Below, in pieces: positions 1-9,657 of a DNA stretch of 64,000 nt (its first letter is position 1; every line of letters begins with the position of its first letter). Both the position numbers and the translations under genes were made by a program. Source of the stretch: Pectobacterium peruviense (GTDB lineage: Bacteria; Pseudomonadota; Gammaproteobacteria; Enterobacterales; Enterobacteriaceae); contig NZ_LXFV01000001.1 in NCBI RefSeq assembly GCF_002847345.1, positions 434,001-498,000 on the forward strand, written 5' to 3'. Below the pieces are notes generated by a model. The model saw only the letters and a list, made by a program, of their open reading frames with translations. It searched no databases and was not told the DNA's origin.

Positions 1-73
1 AGACACAGCGACAGCACAAACGTAGATAATTGACGATTAATCATCGCAATGTCCGCCATATTAGAGAGGGAAT

Positions 74-96
74 CCCCGTCCAACCGTTGGACGGGG
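74..96 (-). other. Stem-loop just downstream of urtA
   Basis: A perfect 10-bp stem (CCCCGTCCAA paired with TTGGACGGGG) with a 3-base loop lies 7 bases past the urtA stop. On the minus strand it is followed by ATTCCC, not a T-run, so it is not a canonical Rho-independent terminator. Such hairpins after a binding-protein gene often stabilise its transcript against the permease genes that normally follow; that role is inferred, since any permease genes lie outside the window. Confidence 0.55.
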
Positions 97-102
97 CGAC
101 GT

Positions 103-1371
103 TTACTGTGCGGCTTTTATTGGATGATCGGGCTTCTTATCATTGCCGGCGATGTACGGGCTCCACGGTTGGGCGCGAACCGGTTTATCGGTTTGCCAGA
201 CCACGTTGAACTGACCATTTTCCTCGATTTCGCCAATCATCACTGGCTTATGCAGATGGTGGTTGGTGCTGTCCATCGTCAGCGTAAAGCCATCCGGTGC
301 GGCAAAGGTTTGACCCGCCATAGCGGCACGTACTTTATCCACGTCCGTGGTGCCCGCTTTCTCTACCGCCTGCGCCCACATGTGAATCCCGACGTAGGTG
401 GCTTCCATCGGATCGTTAGTCACTACCGTGCCCGAATTCGGCAGGTTTTTCGCTTTGGCGTAGGCTTTATAGGCTTCGACGAATTGGGTGTTGGTTGGGT
501 TCTCAACCGATTCAAAGTAGTTCCACGCCGCCAAATGGCCGACTAGCGGTTTGGTATCGATACCGCGCAGTTCCTCTTCACCTACCGAGAACGCGACAAC
601 TGGCACATCGGTCGCTTTGATGCCCTGATTCGCCAGCTCTTTATAGAACGGAACGTTGGAATCGCCGTTGATGGTAGAAACTACCGCCGTCTTACCGCCC
701 GTCGAGAATTTCTTGATGTTGGAAACGATGGTCTGATAATCGCTGTGCCCGAACGGCGTATAGACTTCCTCAATATCCTTGTCCTGCACGCCTTTTGAAT
801 GCAGGAACGCGCGTAGGATCTTGTTGGTGGTACGCGGATAGACATAATCGGTACCCAGCAGGAAGAAACGCTTCGCTGCCCCACCGTCTTCACTCATCAG
901 ATATTCCACGGCAGGGATCGCCTGCTGATTCGGTGCCGCACCGGTATAGAATACGTTCGGCGACATCTCTTCGCCCTCATACTGCACCGGATAGAACAGC
1001 AGCCCGTTTAACTCTTCAAACACCGGCAGCACCGATTTACGCGACACCGATGTCCAACAGCCGAAAACCACCGCCGCTTTATCCTGCGTTAGCAACTGAC
1101 GCGCCTTTTCAGCAAACAGCGGCCAGTTCGACGCGGGATCGACAACTACCGGCTCCAGTTTTTTACCCAACACGCCGCCTTTAGCATTGATCTCATTAAT
1201 GGCCATCAGTGCCACATCTTTCAGCGGCGTTTCCGAAATCGCCATCGTGCCGGACAGCGAATGCATTACCCCGACTTTGATGGTTTCCGCCGCCTGCACG
1301 CTCCAGGTCAACCCCATACCAACCACTGTCGCAGACAGCGCAAAAACTTTTAGCAATGAACGTCTTTTCAT
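103..1371 (-). CDS. urtA: Urea-type ABC transporter substrate-binding protein
   Basis: A 422-residue periplasmic binding protein of the UrtA / short-chain amide-binding family (Leu/Ile/Val-type fold). It starts with a twin-arginine-like signal (MKRRSLLK, then a hydrophobic stretch ending WSVQAA). The mature part opens with IKVGVMHSLSGTMA and holds the FGCWTSVSRKSVLP and LLFYPVQYEGEE segments typical of UrtA. Its start overlaps the GntR stop by 4 bases (ATGA), so the two are translationally coupled. It lies downstream of urea carboxylase and allophanate hydrolase, which points to urea as the ligand, although short amides remain possible. The cognate permease and ATPase genes (urtBCDE) would lie to the left of the window and are not seen. 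Confidence 0.9.
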   Translation of the reverse strand: MKRRSLLKVFALSATVVGMGLTWSVQAAETIKVGVMHSLSGTMAISETPLKDVALMAINEINAKGGVLGKKLEPVVVDPASNWPLFAEKARQLLTQDKAAVVFGCWTSVSRKSVLPVFEELNGLLFYPVQYEGEEMSPNVFYTGAAPNQQAIPAVEYLMSEDGGAAKRFFLLGTDYVYPRTTNKILRAFLHSKGVQDKDIEEVYTPFGHSDYQTIVSNIKKFSTGGKTAVVSTINGDSNVPFYKELANQGIKATDVPVVAFSVGEEELRGIDTKPLVGHLAAWNYFESVENPTNTQFVEAYKAYAKAKNLPNSGTVVTNDPMEATYVGIHMWAQAVEKAGTTDVDKVRAAMAGQTFAAPDGFTLTMDSTNHHLHKPVMIGEIEENGQFNVVWQTDKPVRAQPWSPYIAGNDKKPDHPIKAAQ

Positions 1372-2141
1372 TTATTAGCCCTTAAGTCGTGTTGAGTGAG
1401 AATGGAATCGTGTGATGCGTCTGGTGAAGCTGGTTCTGTAGTAACTGACTGAGGCCGTGCCTGCTGTAGCATGTGTAAGGTGATCTTCCTGACTTCGGCC
1501 TTACTGACCGCAATGTGGTCGGTTAGAATGCGCTGCGCCTCCTCAGTGTGTTGTTGCAATATCGCTAGCAAAATCTGGGCGTGTTCTTTATAGGTCGCGT
1601 CGATGCGATCCTCACGGGTGAAATCGAGACGGCGAATAATGCGGATTTTCTCCGTCAGTTCGCCGTGAATCCGAGCCATTTCACTGTTGCCCGCCGCCAT
1701 AACCAGCCCACGGTGAAACCCTTCGTCGTAGCGGGACACGGTCTTTCCATCATCCAGACGCGGTTCCTCAATCCAGAAGCGTTTCAGATCCGCCAATAAC
1801 TCGGCGCAGCGCCCCGGCGGCATCCCGCACAGTCGACGAATGGCTTCGCGCTCCAGCACAATGCGGAAGTCATACAGTTCTTCGAAATACTCAAAATCAA
1901 AGGGGCGCACCTGCCAGCCGCTGCGAAAATAGACTTCGACATACCCTTCCCGCTCCAACCAGAACAGCGCCTGACGCACCGGCGTGCGGCTAACCGACAT
2001 CCGCTCGGCAATCTCACTTTCACTGAAGCGATCGCCCGGCATCAGACGAAAGTCGAAAATGTCGTTTTTCAGCGTCTGATACACCCGTTCCGCCAACGCT
2101 TCCGGGCGATCTTTGTTATTCTTTTGTGTGCCTGTTCGCAT
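1368..2141 (-). CDS. GntR-family (FCD) transcriptional regulator of the urea operon
   Basis: A 257-residue regulator. Residues about 17-85 form the GntR winged helix-turn-helix (LAERVYQTLKNDIFDF, then SESEIAERMSVSRTPVRQAL). The rest is an all-helical FCD ligand-binding domain with the FRIVLEREAIRRL start and metal-ligand-type histidines (FHRGLVMAAGNSEM, DHIAVSKAEV). It sits between urea carboxylase and urtA in one minus-strand array and overlaps urtA by 4 bases. It therefore probably senses urea, allophanate or a nitrogen metabolite and controls this operon. The ligand is inferred from context only. Confidence 0.85.
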   Translation of the reverse strand: MRTGTQKNNKDRPEALAERVYQTLKNDIFDFRLMPGDRFSESEIAERMSVSRTPVRQALFWLEREGYVEVYFRSGWQVRPFDFEYFEELYDFRIVLEREAIRRLCGMPPGRCAELLADLKRFWIEEPRLDDGKTVSRYDEGFHRGLVMAAGNSEMARIHGELTEKIRIIRRLDFTREDRIDATYKEHAQILLAILQQHTEEAQRILTDHIAVSKAEVRKITLHMLQQARPQSVTTEPASPDASHDSILTQHDLRANK

Positions 2142-2214
2142 GGTTTTCTCCGCCTCGCCGTTTATTACCTGTCGTCCGTTTTATGCAGACTCGTCCCTTT
2201 ATCCCAACTGGTCC

Positions 2215-5200
2215 TTATTCCAGCCATAGCAGGGCATCACCGGGACTGACCGGACGCCCCGGCTGACAGCCGATGCGCTTCACCCGGCCTGACTGCGGCG
2301 CGCTAATCGTTAGTTCCATTTTCATCGCTTCAACGATGATCAACGGCTGTCCGGCCTCAACCTCATCCCCTACCTTCACCAGCACTTTCCAGATATTGCC
2401 GTTCATATCTGCACTGACCTGAAAGGCATCTTCGTCGTTTTCTACAGAAGCGATTAAAACGTCTTCCTGCGGCGTGCTGTCCTCTTCTTGCTGCCACAGC
2501 GCCACTTCAGTTTCAAATGCAGAGGCCTGACGCTGGCGAAACGCGGCGATATCGTCGGCCTGTTCGGTTAGAAAACGCGTGTGCTCAGAGAAATCAAATT
2601 CGGTTTCTTCGATATGGATCGCGGCGCGTCCTTCGCGGAAATCCTCACGCAGCGCCGTCAGTTCGGCTTCGCTGACCGGATAAAACCGCACCTGATCGAA
2701 GAAACGTAGCAGCCACGGTTCACCCGCGATGAACTGATCATTTTTGAGGAACTTGTTCCAGATCGGCAGCGTGCGCCCCACCAGTTGATAGCCGCCCGGT
2801 GAATCCATGCCGTAAATGCACATGTACATGCCGCCGATGCCGACCGTGCCTTCGGCAGTGAAGGTGCGCGCCGGATTGTATTTGGAGCTAAGCAGACGGT
2901 GACGCGGATCGACCGGCACCGCACAGGGCGCGCCGAGATAAACATCGCCCAGCCCCAGAATCAGGTAACTGGCATCGAAAATGATGTCACGCACGTCATC
3001 ACGGCTCGATAAACCATTAATACGCTGGATGAAATCGACATTATTCGGCAGCCAGGGCGCACTAGCGCGTACCGTTTCACGGTAGCGTTCAACCGCACCG
3101 AGCGTGGCGCTGTCTTCAAACGCCATTGGCAAATGGACGATACGCGACGGCACTGTCATCTGGCTGACATCGCCGAGCTGGCTTTCCAGATTCAGCAGCA
3201 CGTCCAGCAGCGCACGCTGGCGGATAATCCGGCTGTCATAACGTACCTGTAGCGAACGCACGCCAGGCGATAGCTCTTCTATTCCCGCCGTCGCCGAAGC
3301 ACGGATCGCAATCATCAGCAGATGAATACGCAGCCGCAGCGCCAGATCGAGCACGTTCTCGCCGTACTCGATCAGAACGTAGTTGTCGCCTGCCTGACGA
3401 TAGACGGCAACTGGCGTGGTCGCCGTGGCTTGCACGGCAGCCAGCACCGTTGCGGAACCGTGTTCTGTCGTCGCTAACGAAGGAATGTCGAACGCAGGTG
3501 CATGTGCTGTACCCAACGTGGAAACACGAGCAGACTGCGCCTGTTCCAGTGCCAGCGCCTCCTCCGCGCTGATAGGATGGAAACGGATGCGGTCACCCGG
3601 TTTGACCTGGCCGACTTTCCACAGTTCCGCTTTGGCAATGGTGACCGGACAGACAAATCCGCCCAGACTTGGCCCATCGCGCGTGAGGATCACCGGAAAA
3701 TCACCAGTAAAATTCACCGCGCCGATGGCGTATTCACAGTCGTGAACGTTGGAAGGATGCAAACCGGCCTCACCGCCGTTCTCTCGCGTCCAACTGGGCT
3801 TCGGCCCCACCAGACGCACGCCCAGTCGGTTCGAGTTGTAATGCACCTGCCATTCTGCCGCGAAAAATTCGTCGATTGCCGCGTGGGTAAAGAAGTCCGG
3901 CGCACCGTGCGGGCCGTAGAGCACGCCAATGCGCCATTCGTTGCCGTACTGCGGAATCAGCGCGATGTCCACGGCCTGCGGGGCGCTCACCGGCGCAGGC
4001 GTAGTGCAGGCAGGTAATGCGGGTTGCGAAATCGCCAGCATATCCGCCACGCGCAGCGTTCGTCCGGCGTGACCGCCAAATTCCCCGAGCGCGAACGTCG
4101 AGCGGCTGCCGAGATACTGCGGTACATCAATGCCGTTGCGTACCGCCAGATAGGTACGACAACCGGACTGCGCCCGCCCCAGCGTCAGTGTTTGCCCAGC
4201 CGTTACCGTGACGGGCTGCCAATAGGGCACGACGTCTCCATCCAGCGTCGCTGGGCAATCAGCTCCCGTCAGTGCAATCACCGCCGTACTGTGGAAACGC
4301 AACGTCGGCCCTTGCAGCGTAAACTCCAGCCCTGCCGCAGCGTCATCATTACCGACAATGCGGTTCGCCAGACGGAACGCGAAATCGTCCATCGGGCCGG
4401 ACGGCGGCACACCGATATCCCAATAGCCGAGGCGTCCGGGGTAATCCTGCACGCTGCTCCAGGTGCCGGGCTGGATGACTTCAATCACTGGCGCCGACGG
4501 CGTAAAGCTATCGAGCATCCTCGTCCATACCGTTCCGCTACGGAACGCGTCGGTGGTGATAATCTGACGCAGATAATCCAGATTGGTGGCAATACCGTGC
4601 AAACGCGTAGCATTTAGCGCCTGCTGCATCTTCTCCAGCGCCAGCTCACGGGTTTCTGCGTGAACGATCAGCTTGGCGATCATCGGATCGTAATACGCAG
4701 ATACCTCGGTGCCAGTGCTTACCCAGCCATCGACCCGCACGCCGTCGGGAAACGCCACTTCAGTCAGCACGCCGGGGCTGGGTTGGAAATTTTTCAGCGG
4801 ATCTTCCGCATAGAGTCGTACTTCAATCGCCGCGCCACGCGGTCGTTGTGTGAGCTGCGCCCAGTCAAGCGGTTCATCCGCCGCAACGCGCAGCATGCAT
4901 TCGACCAAATCCAGCCCGGTGACACACTCCGTCACTGGATGTTCAACCTGCAAGCGGGTATTCACTTCGAGGAAAAAGAACGCGTCGCGCTCGGCGTCGT
5001 AGATGAATTCCACCGTTCCCGCGCTGCGGTAGCTGACCAGTTCGCCGAGCTTCACTGCCGAAGCCAGCAACGCCGCGCGTGTGGTTTCTGGCAAATGCGG
5101 TGCGGGCGTCTCTTCCACCACTTTCTGGTTGCGCCGCTGTAATGAGCAATCACGTTCGCCCAGCGCCACCACACGGCCTTTGCCATCGCCAAAAATCTGT

Positions 5201-5829
5201 ACTTCTACGTGACGCGCCCGATCGATGCAGCGTTCGAGAAAGACACCTGCATCGCTGAAAAACTGCTCGCCCAACCGACGCACGCTTTCCCACGCGGCTT
5301 GCAGCGCGGCAGCATCGGCACAGCGCGTCAGGCCAATTCCCCCGCCACCGGCGGTACTTTTCAGCATCACCGGATAGCCGATCTCGTCTGCAGCGACCAG
5401 CGCGTCCTCCAACGAGGCCAGCAGCGGCGTTCCCGGCGTCATCGGCACACCGGCAGCCGCAGCCAGTTCACGGGCGCGGTGCTTCAGGCCAAATTCGCCA
5501 ATTTGCTGCGCGGTTGGCCCAACAAACGCGATACCCGCCTTTTCACACGCGGCAGCAAACGGCAGGCTTTCGGATAGAAAACCGTAGCCCGGCCAGATCG
5601 CTTCTGCTCCCGTCTGCTGGGCAGCCGCCAATACCTTATCGATACACAGATAGCTGTCGCTGGCCTTTTCCCCGCCAATCGATACGGCGATATCGGCATC
5701 TTTCACATGCTGTGCGTTTTTATCCGCGTCGGAATAAATAGCCACGCTGGTGATACCCAAGCGCTTTAGCGTGCGCATCGCACGGCAGGCGATCTCACCT
5801 CGATTAGCAATCAATACGGTCTTAAACAT
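2215..5829 (-). CDS. Urea carboxylase (biotin-dependent)
   Basis: A 1,204-residue enzyme that carboxylates urea to allophanate using ATP and bicarbonate, the first step of the urea amidolyase pathway. The N-terminal ~450 residues are a biotin carboxylase (start FKTVLIANRGEIACRAMRTL; ATP-grasp loop KSTAGGGGIGLT; LEVNTRLQVEHPVTE). The middle carries the two KipA/KipI-like carboxyltransferase domains (VIQPGTWSSVQDYPGRLGYW; PMAFEDSATLGAVERY). The C-terminus is a biotinyl domain with EAMKMEL, so Lys1170 is the predicted biotinylation site. The length matches stand-alone bacterial urea carboxylases. The start overlaps the end of allophanate hydrolase by 8 bases, which fits a two-enzyme operon. Confidence 0.95.
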   Translation of the reverse strand: MFKTVLIANRGEIACRAMRTLKRLGITSVAIYSDADKNAQHVKDADIAVSIGGEKASDSYLCIDKVLAAAQQTGAEAIWPGYGFLSESLPFAAACEKAGIAFVGPTAQQIGEFGLKHRARELAAAAGVPMTPGTPLLASLEDALVAADEIGYPVMLKSTAGGGGIGLTRCADAAALQAAWESVRRLGEQFFSDAGVFLERCIDRARHVEVQIFGDGKGRVVALGERDCSLQRRNQKVVEETPAPHLPETTRAALLASAVKLGELVSYRSAGTVEFIYDAERDAFFFLEVNTRLQVEHPVTECVTGLDLVECMLRVAADEPLDWAQLTQRPRGAAIEVRLYAEDPLKNFQPSPGVLTEVAFPDGVRVDGWVSTGTEVSAYYDPMIAKLIVHAETRELALEKMQQALNATRLHGIATNLDYLRQIITTDAFRSGTVWTRMLDSFTPSAPVIEVIQPGTWSSVQDYPGRLGYWDIGVPPSGPMDDFAFRLANRIVGNDDAAAGLEFTLQGPTLRFHSTAVIALTGADCPATLDGDVVPYWQPVTVTAGQTLTLGRAQSGCRTYLAVRNGIDVPQYLGSRSTFALGEFGGHAGRTLRVADMLAISQPALPACTTPAPVSAPQAVDIALIPQYGNEWRIGVLYGPHGAPDFFTHAAIDEFFAAEWQVHYNSNRLGVRLVGPKPSWTRENGGEAGLHPSNVHDCEYAIGAVNFTGDFPVILTRDGPSLGGFVCPVTIAKAELWKVGQVKPGDRIRFHPISAEEALALEQAQSARVSTLGTAHAPAFDIPSLATTEHGSATVLAAVQATATTPVAVYRQAGDNYVLIEYGENVLDLALRLRIHLLMIAIRASATAGIEELSPGVRSLQVRYDSRIIRQRALLDVLLNLESQLGDVSQMTVPSRIVHLPMAFEDSATLGAVERYRETVRASAPWLPNNVDFIQRINGLSSRDDVRDIIFDASYLILGLGDVYLGAPCAVPVDPRHRLLSSKYNPARTFTAEGTVGIGGMYMCIYGMDSPGGYQLVGRTLPIWNKFLKNDQFIAGEPWLLRFFDQVRFYPVSEAELTALREDFREGRAAIHIEETEFDFSEHTRFLTEQADDIAAFRQRQASAFETEVALWQQEEDSTPQEDVLIASVENDEDAFQVSADMNGNIWKVLVKVGDEVEAGQPLIIVEAMKMELTISAPQSGRVKRIGCQPGRPVSPGDALLWLE

Positions 5830-7624
5830 GGGACGCCTCCTGACGGGCGAGCCAATGACGCCAGCCGCCGAACGCGGTGATATCCGTGGCGTCGCTTAAC
5901 GCAGCCGGTTCGCAAATAAAGCCTTTAACTCGTCGCCCGTCGGCTAACATCAACGTACCGATTCCCAACGGTGCCGGAATCTCTGCGACAAACTCACCAA
6001 AACGCGCCAGCGGGATGTCCCATAGTTCGACGATGATCGCCGCGCCATCGGTGCTTTTCGCTAAACCGGGCTTGGCAGGTTGCGTATTCGCCAGCGCATA
6101 AAGACGATAGTTTTCCGCGGTGTGCGTCTCTTCTATCCGTACCGCATCACGGTTGGTCAATTGATGGTTGAGCGGCATACCCGTCAGGTGCGCGCCGACA
6201 ACGGCGAGGCGGACGTGTGAGATGGAAGGCGGTAAGGTGGTTGGTCCTGCAGGCAGCGCTTTTCCCGTCGCGCCCAGCGTAAGCGCCAGCTGTGCCTGCC
6301 AGCGCAGGCCAAAACTCGCTAATGCACGGTCGTGCCACGCGGGTGCAATCAGCGTGATACCCGCAGGCAAACCGTCAGCACGGAAAGGCGCAGGCAGTGC
6401 CAGCGCCGAAAGATCGGCCAGATTGGTAAAGTTGGTGTAGGTTCCCAACTGGGAATTGTTACGCACCGGCTCCTGCTTCATCGCCTCACGCGTATGAATC
6501 GTCGGCGACGTCGGCACCGCTAACGCATCGAACGAGGCCAGCGTCTGCTGAATCTGACGCGCCAGTTCGGCCCGCAGGTATTCGGCTTTGAAAGCCTCTA
6601 CCGCGCTGAAACGCTCACCGCTCGCCACGATGCCGTACACCACCGGATCCATCAGTTCAGGTTGCCGCAGCATATCGCCCACCGCTACCGTGCGTTCCGC
6701 TACCCAAGGGCCTTGGTAAAGCTGTTCAGCCAACTGCGTGAATACGCTGAAATCGATGGGATGCAGCGTCGCGCCCGTCGCTTCTAATTCGACCAGCGCG
6801 AGCTGCCATGCGGCCTGTGCGACGGCATCATCAAAAAAGGTCGGATCGCTGGGAATAGCAACGCGCGGTTTTTCCGGCAGCAAGGCTGGCGCACTGCCCG
6901 GATGGCTGCGCGAATAAGCATCTGCGGTATCATATCCGCCAGCCAGTTCCGCGACGGTAAACGCATCTTCGACGGTTAATGCGAACACGGAGATCGTGTC
7001 ATTCAGGCGACAAGCAGGAACGACACCGCTTGCCGATAGCCACCCTTTCGTCGGCTTCAGGCCGACGATATTATTAAACCCCGCGGGAACGCGCCCCGAT
7101 CCGGCGGTGTCGGTGCCTAATGAAAATGCGACCAGCCCCCGCGCCAGCACCGAAGCCGATCCTGAACTGGAACCGCCGCTGATATAGTCCGCATTGAAGG
7201 TATTCGGTACTTCACCAAACGGTGAACGCGTGCCCACCAAGCCAGTGGCAAACTGATCGAGGTTGGTTTTACCGACAACCACCGCGCCTGCCGCTTTTAA
7301 TTTGGCAACGGCAGTCGCATCCTTGTCGGCCAGATAGGTGAATGCCGGACACGCCGCGCTCGTCGGCCAGCCTGCAACATCAATATTATCTTTGACAGCA
7401 AAGGGAACGCCGAACAGCGGTAGCGCGTCTGGGTTTTCACGATACAGAGGCAGCAGCGCCGCGATCTGTGCCTCAAGCAGCTCGGGGGTCGCCAGCACGA
7501 TCCACGCCGGATCGTCCGTCGAGAAGCTGGCGAGCAGCGCACTTAGCGTCTCTCCTACGCTATCAGCCTGCTGTTGGTGATGCTGTTTCCATTCCTGAAG
7601 CGTGAGTCCCGTCATTCTTGGCAT
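5822..7624 (-). CDS. atzF: Allophanate hydrolase (amidase-signature family)
   Basis: A 600-residue enzyme that hydrolyses allophanate to ammonia and CO2, completing ATP-dependent urea breakdown. The first ~450 residues are an amidase-signature domain: Lys78 in GVPFAVKDNID, the GGSSSGSAS motif (Ser152/153) and nucleophile Ser176 in DTAGSGRVPAG form the expected Ser-cisSer-Lys triad. The last ~130 residues match the C-terminal domain of AtzF/DUR1-type enzymes. It is the first gene of the operon and overlaps urea carboxylase by 8 bases. The symbol atzF is by family; genome annotations also use other names. Confidence 0.92.
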   Translation of the reverse strand: MPRMTGLTLQEWKQHHQQQADSVGETLSALLASFSTDDPAWIVLATPELLEAQIAALLPLYRENPDALPLFGVPFAVKDNIDVAGWPTSAACPAFTYLADKDATAVAKLKAAGAVVVGKTNLDQFATGLVGTRSPFGEVPNTFNADYISGGSSSGSASVLARGLVAFSLGTDTAGSGRVPAGFNNIVGLKPTKGWLSASGVVPACRLNDTISVFALTVEDAFTVAELAGGYDTADAYSRSHPGSAPALLPEKPRVAIPSDPTFFDDAVAQAAWQLALVELEATGATLHPIDFSVFTQLAEQLYQGPWVAERTVAVGDMLRQPELMDPVVYGIVASGERFSAVEAFKAEYLRAELARQIQQTLASFDALAVPTSPTIHTREAMKQEPVRNNSQLGTYTNFTNLADLSALALPAPFRADGLPAGITLIAPAWHDRALASFGLRWQAQLALTLGATGKALPAGPTTLPPSISHVRLAVVGAHLTGMPLNHQLTNRDAVRIEETHTAENYRLYALANTQPAKPGLAKSTDGAAIIVELWDIPLARFGEFVAEIPAPLGIGTLMLADGRRVKGFICEPAALSDATDITAFGGWRHWLARQEASHV

Positions 7625-7746
7625 AGTGTGAATCCCATCTGGTATACAAGATTGAATTCACTAAAGCGAAAACCATGCCAGTTTTCACCACTTTGATTTA
7701 TATGGAATTAAATAATTCCGTTTCATTATCATGCACAGAAAAGGAA
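7625..7746 (-). promoter_or_regulatory. Probable promoter region of the urea operon
   Basis: This gap precedes allophanate hydrolase, the first gene of the minus-strand urea array. The sequence is AT-rich between about 7660 and 7735, as expected for a promoter. I could not pick out a specific operator for the operon's GntR regulator. Confidence 0.3.
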
Positions 7747-7775
7747 CAACCGTGCGCCATCGCGGAGCACGGTTG
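7747..7775 (-). terminator. Terminator-like hairpin after the GH43 xylosidase gene
   Basis: A 9-bp perfect stem, CAACCGTGC with GCACGGTTG, has an 11-base loop. On the minus strand it is followed by TTCCTTTTCT, a moderately T-rich tail. It lies about 90 bases past the stop of the minus-strand xylosidase gene and is the best candidate terminator of that operon. Confidence 0.55.
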
Positions 7776-7789
7776 CTATCGGCAAAGTT

Positions 7790-7829
7790 GTTATAGATAA
7801 ATCGTTATAGATAAATTGTTATGGGTTAA
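7790..7829. repeat. Short tandem repeat, 14-bp unit
   Basis: Two near-identical units, GTTATAGATAAATC and GTTATAGATAAATT, are followed by a decayed third (GTTATGGGTTAA). They lie between the xylosidase stop and its terminator hairpin. No function is apparent. Confidence 0.6.
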
Positions 7830-7862
7830 CGCGTAGACAGTACATCGCTGCGTTGACGGCAT

Positions 7863-9554
7863 TTATTCAACGTCTCGGTTTTCATCTGCCTGATAATCGA
7901 AGAAATCAAACGCGGCAGTATGCTGGTGCAATACGCTGTCTACACAGGCGATCCCGACAAACGACCCGGTAAATTCACCATGCTGGCTGTATTCATCCGA
8001 GAATTTGATCGTTTCATAGACTTTTCCGACCGGTTCATAATGTACATCGTCATACGACCAGGCGAAGGAAATCGACCGCCCTTCAATCTTCAGCCGTAAA
8101 TACACCGCATCGGCAGTAAGCCATGCACTGGCGTGCCAGTCTTCCCGCTTCGCGCCATTTTCCATGTGGATAATGGAAAGTGCCGCACACTGATTTTCTT
8201 CGTCATCGTGCTTTTGTAAATAGTGCTTTTGTAAATAGAGATAGTTCATGTTGTCGTAATACAACACGAGCCCTGCACTATGCTGGAACACCTCTGGGGT
8301 AAAGCACATTTTGGTTTTCACTGTCGTGTAAACAGAGGTCAATTTTCTAGCCAGCACGCTGACTTTATTCGTGGAACTCAACGACTCCTGCCCGCGTAAA
8401 CAGACATGGCTTGCCCGGCTCGTCAGGTCGGTAAATGAGTTCGGATGAATGCGCGGAGCGTAGTAATACAGGGCGAGCGTATCATCATTAAAATCATCAC
8501 GCGCAGGCGTCACGAATGACAGTGATTCAGGCAAGGCGCTCGATTCGACGACGGCTTTCGCAATGTTGTCATCCCCTTCTAACCGCATCCAGCCATCCGC
8601 CGTCCAGCGCATTTTCTGTATTGCCGATTCGCGCCCTAAAGGGCAGCATAATTCTGGCTGGAAAGGCCGCGCGCAGAGATGGACCAAATACACCTCGCCT
8701 TCGGGCGTTTCGACATAGCTGCCATGGCCTGCTTTTTGTATTTGCACCGCTGGGTTAAAACACTCTGGCCGCAGATAGTCTTTCACACCCAAGATAGAAA
8801 AATCGGGCTTCTCATATTCCGCGTTATTCTTTTCAAATAGCACTGGATTCACCGACGTGAGAATCGGGTTGCCCGCATCGCTTTCGTAAGGGCCCCAGAC
8901 CTGTTCCGCGCGCGCCATCGTCACGCAATGCCCGTAGCCCGTCCCGCCTTCCGCGCACATCAGGTAATAGTAACGGCCCCGCTTTGTCAGATGCGGCCCT
9001 TCCGCGCCAATCCCCGTCATCCCCGCCCAGATTCGTTTCGGGTAGCCGATGACTGCCTGCGTTTTCGGTGAATATTCCACCAGAGAAATCGCGCCATTGT
9101 AGCCATCGCGCGTTTCCCAATCGACGGCCACAATCCATTTCCGCCCATCATCGTCATGCAAAATGGAGGCATCATAGCCACCAGAATGTAAATAGACGGG
9201 CTCACTCCAGGGACCCGTGATGTCCGGTGCCGTAATCAGATAATTGTCTACATCGAAATATCGGCCATGCATTGAGTTCATCACGCCGTAAATGACGTAA
9301 AAAAGTTGTTCCTCCTCACACCAGGTGAGGCACGGAGCCCAAATGCCCTTTGCTGAAGGCAGTCGCGTTAAATCGACTTTCTTTTCATCATTCAAAACAT
9401 GGGTATGCAACGTCCAATTTTTTAAGTCAGTAGAATGGTAAATCGGTATCCCGGGAAACCACTCAAAAGAGGAAACGGCAACGTAATAATCATTATTACG
9501 GCGACAAATAGACGGATCGGGATTGAATCCTTTAAAAATGGGATTTTTTATCAT
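7863..9554 (-). CDS. xynB: GH43 beta-xylosidase / arabinofuranosidase-type glycosidase
   Basis: A 563-residue intracellular glycoside hydrolase of family 43 (two-domain, XynB/SXA-like, usual length ~540-560). It has no signal peptide. The five-bladed propeller carries all three catalytic acids: Asp13 (FNPDPSI), Asp128 (GGYDASIL) and Glu185 (GIGAEGPHL). The C-terminal ~200 residues are the beta-sandwich that closes the active site in this group. The start has a good ribosome site (GGAG, 6 bases, ATG). It lies 103 bases downstream of a GPH sugar symporter on the same strand, so imported xylo-oligosaccharides or xylosides are the likely substrates. Arabinofuranosidase side activity is common in the family. 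Confidence 0.9.
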   Translation of the reverse strand: MIKNPIFKGFNPDPSICRRNNDYYVAVSSFEWFPGIPIYHSTDLKNWTLHTHVLNDEKKVDLTRLPSAKGIWAPCLTWCEEEQLFYVIYGVMNSMHGRYFDVDNYLITAPDITGPWSEPVYLHSGGYDASILHDDDGRKWIVAVDWETRDGYNGAISLVEYSPKTQAVIGYPKRIWAGMTGIGAEGPHLTKRGRYYYLMCAEGGTGYGHCVTMARAEQVWGPYESDAGNPILTSVNPVLFEKNNAEYEKPDFSILGVKDYLRPECFNPAVQIQKAGHGSYVETPEGEVYLVHLCARPFQPELCCPLGRESAIQKMRWTADGWMRLEGDDNIAKAVVESSALPESLSFVTPARDDFNDDTLALYYYAPRIHPNSFTDLTSRASHVCLRGQESLSSTNKVSVLARKLTSVYTTVKTKMCFTPEVFQHSAGLVLYYDNMNYLYLQKHYLQKHDDEENQCAALSIIHMENGAKREDWHASAWLTADAVYLRLKIEGRSISFAWSYDDVHYEPVGKVYETIKFSDEYSQHGEFTGSFVGIACVDSVLHQHTAAFDFFDYQADENRDVE

Positions 9555-9657
9555 AAGGCACTCCGTTATAACCTATTCTTTAATTACATGTCGTCAGACA
9601 GCATTATCTGCATAGCCAATGCTATTTTTGGGTTTTCATTTACAGGATGATTTATTG

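Noticed and set aside
4024-5577. Plus-strand open frames antisense to urea carboxylase
   Set aside because: Arg/His-rich translations are typical of shadows of GC-rich genes. The minus strand encodes a complete, motif-rich enzyme.
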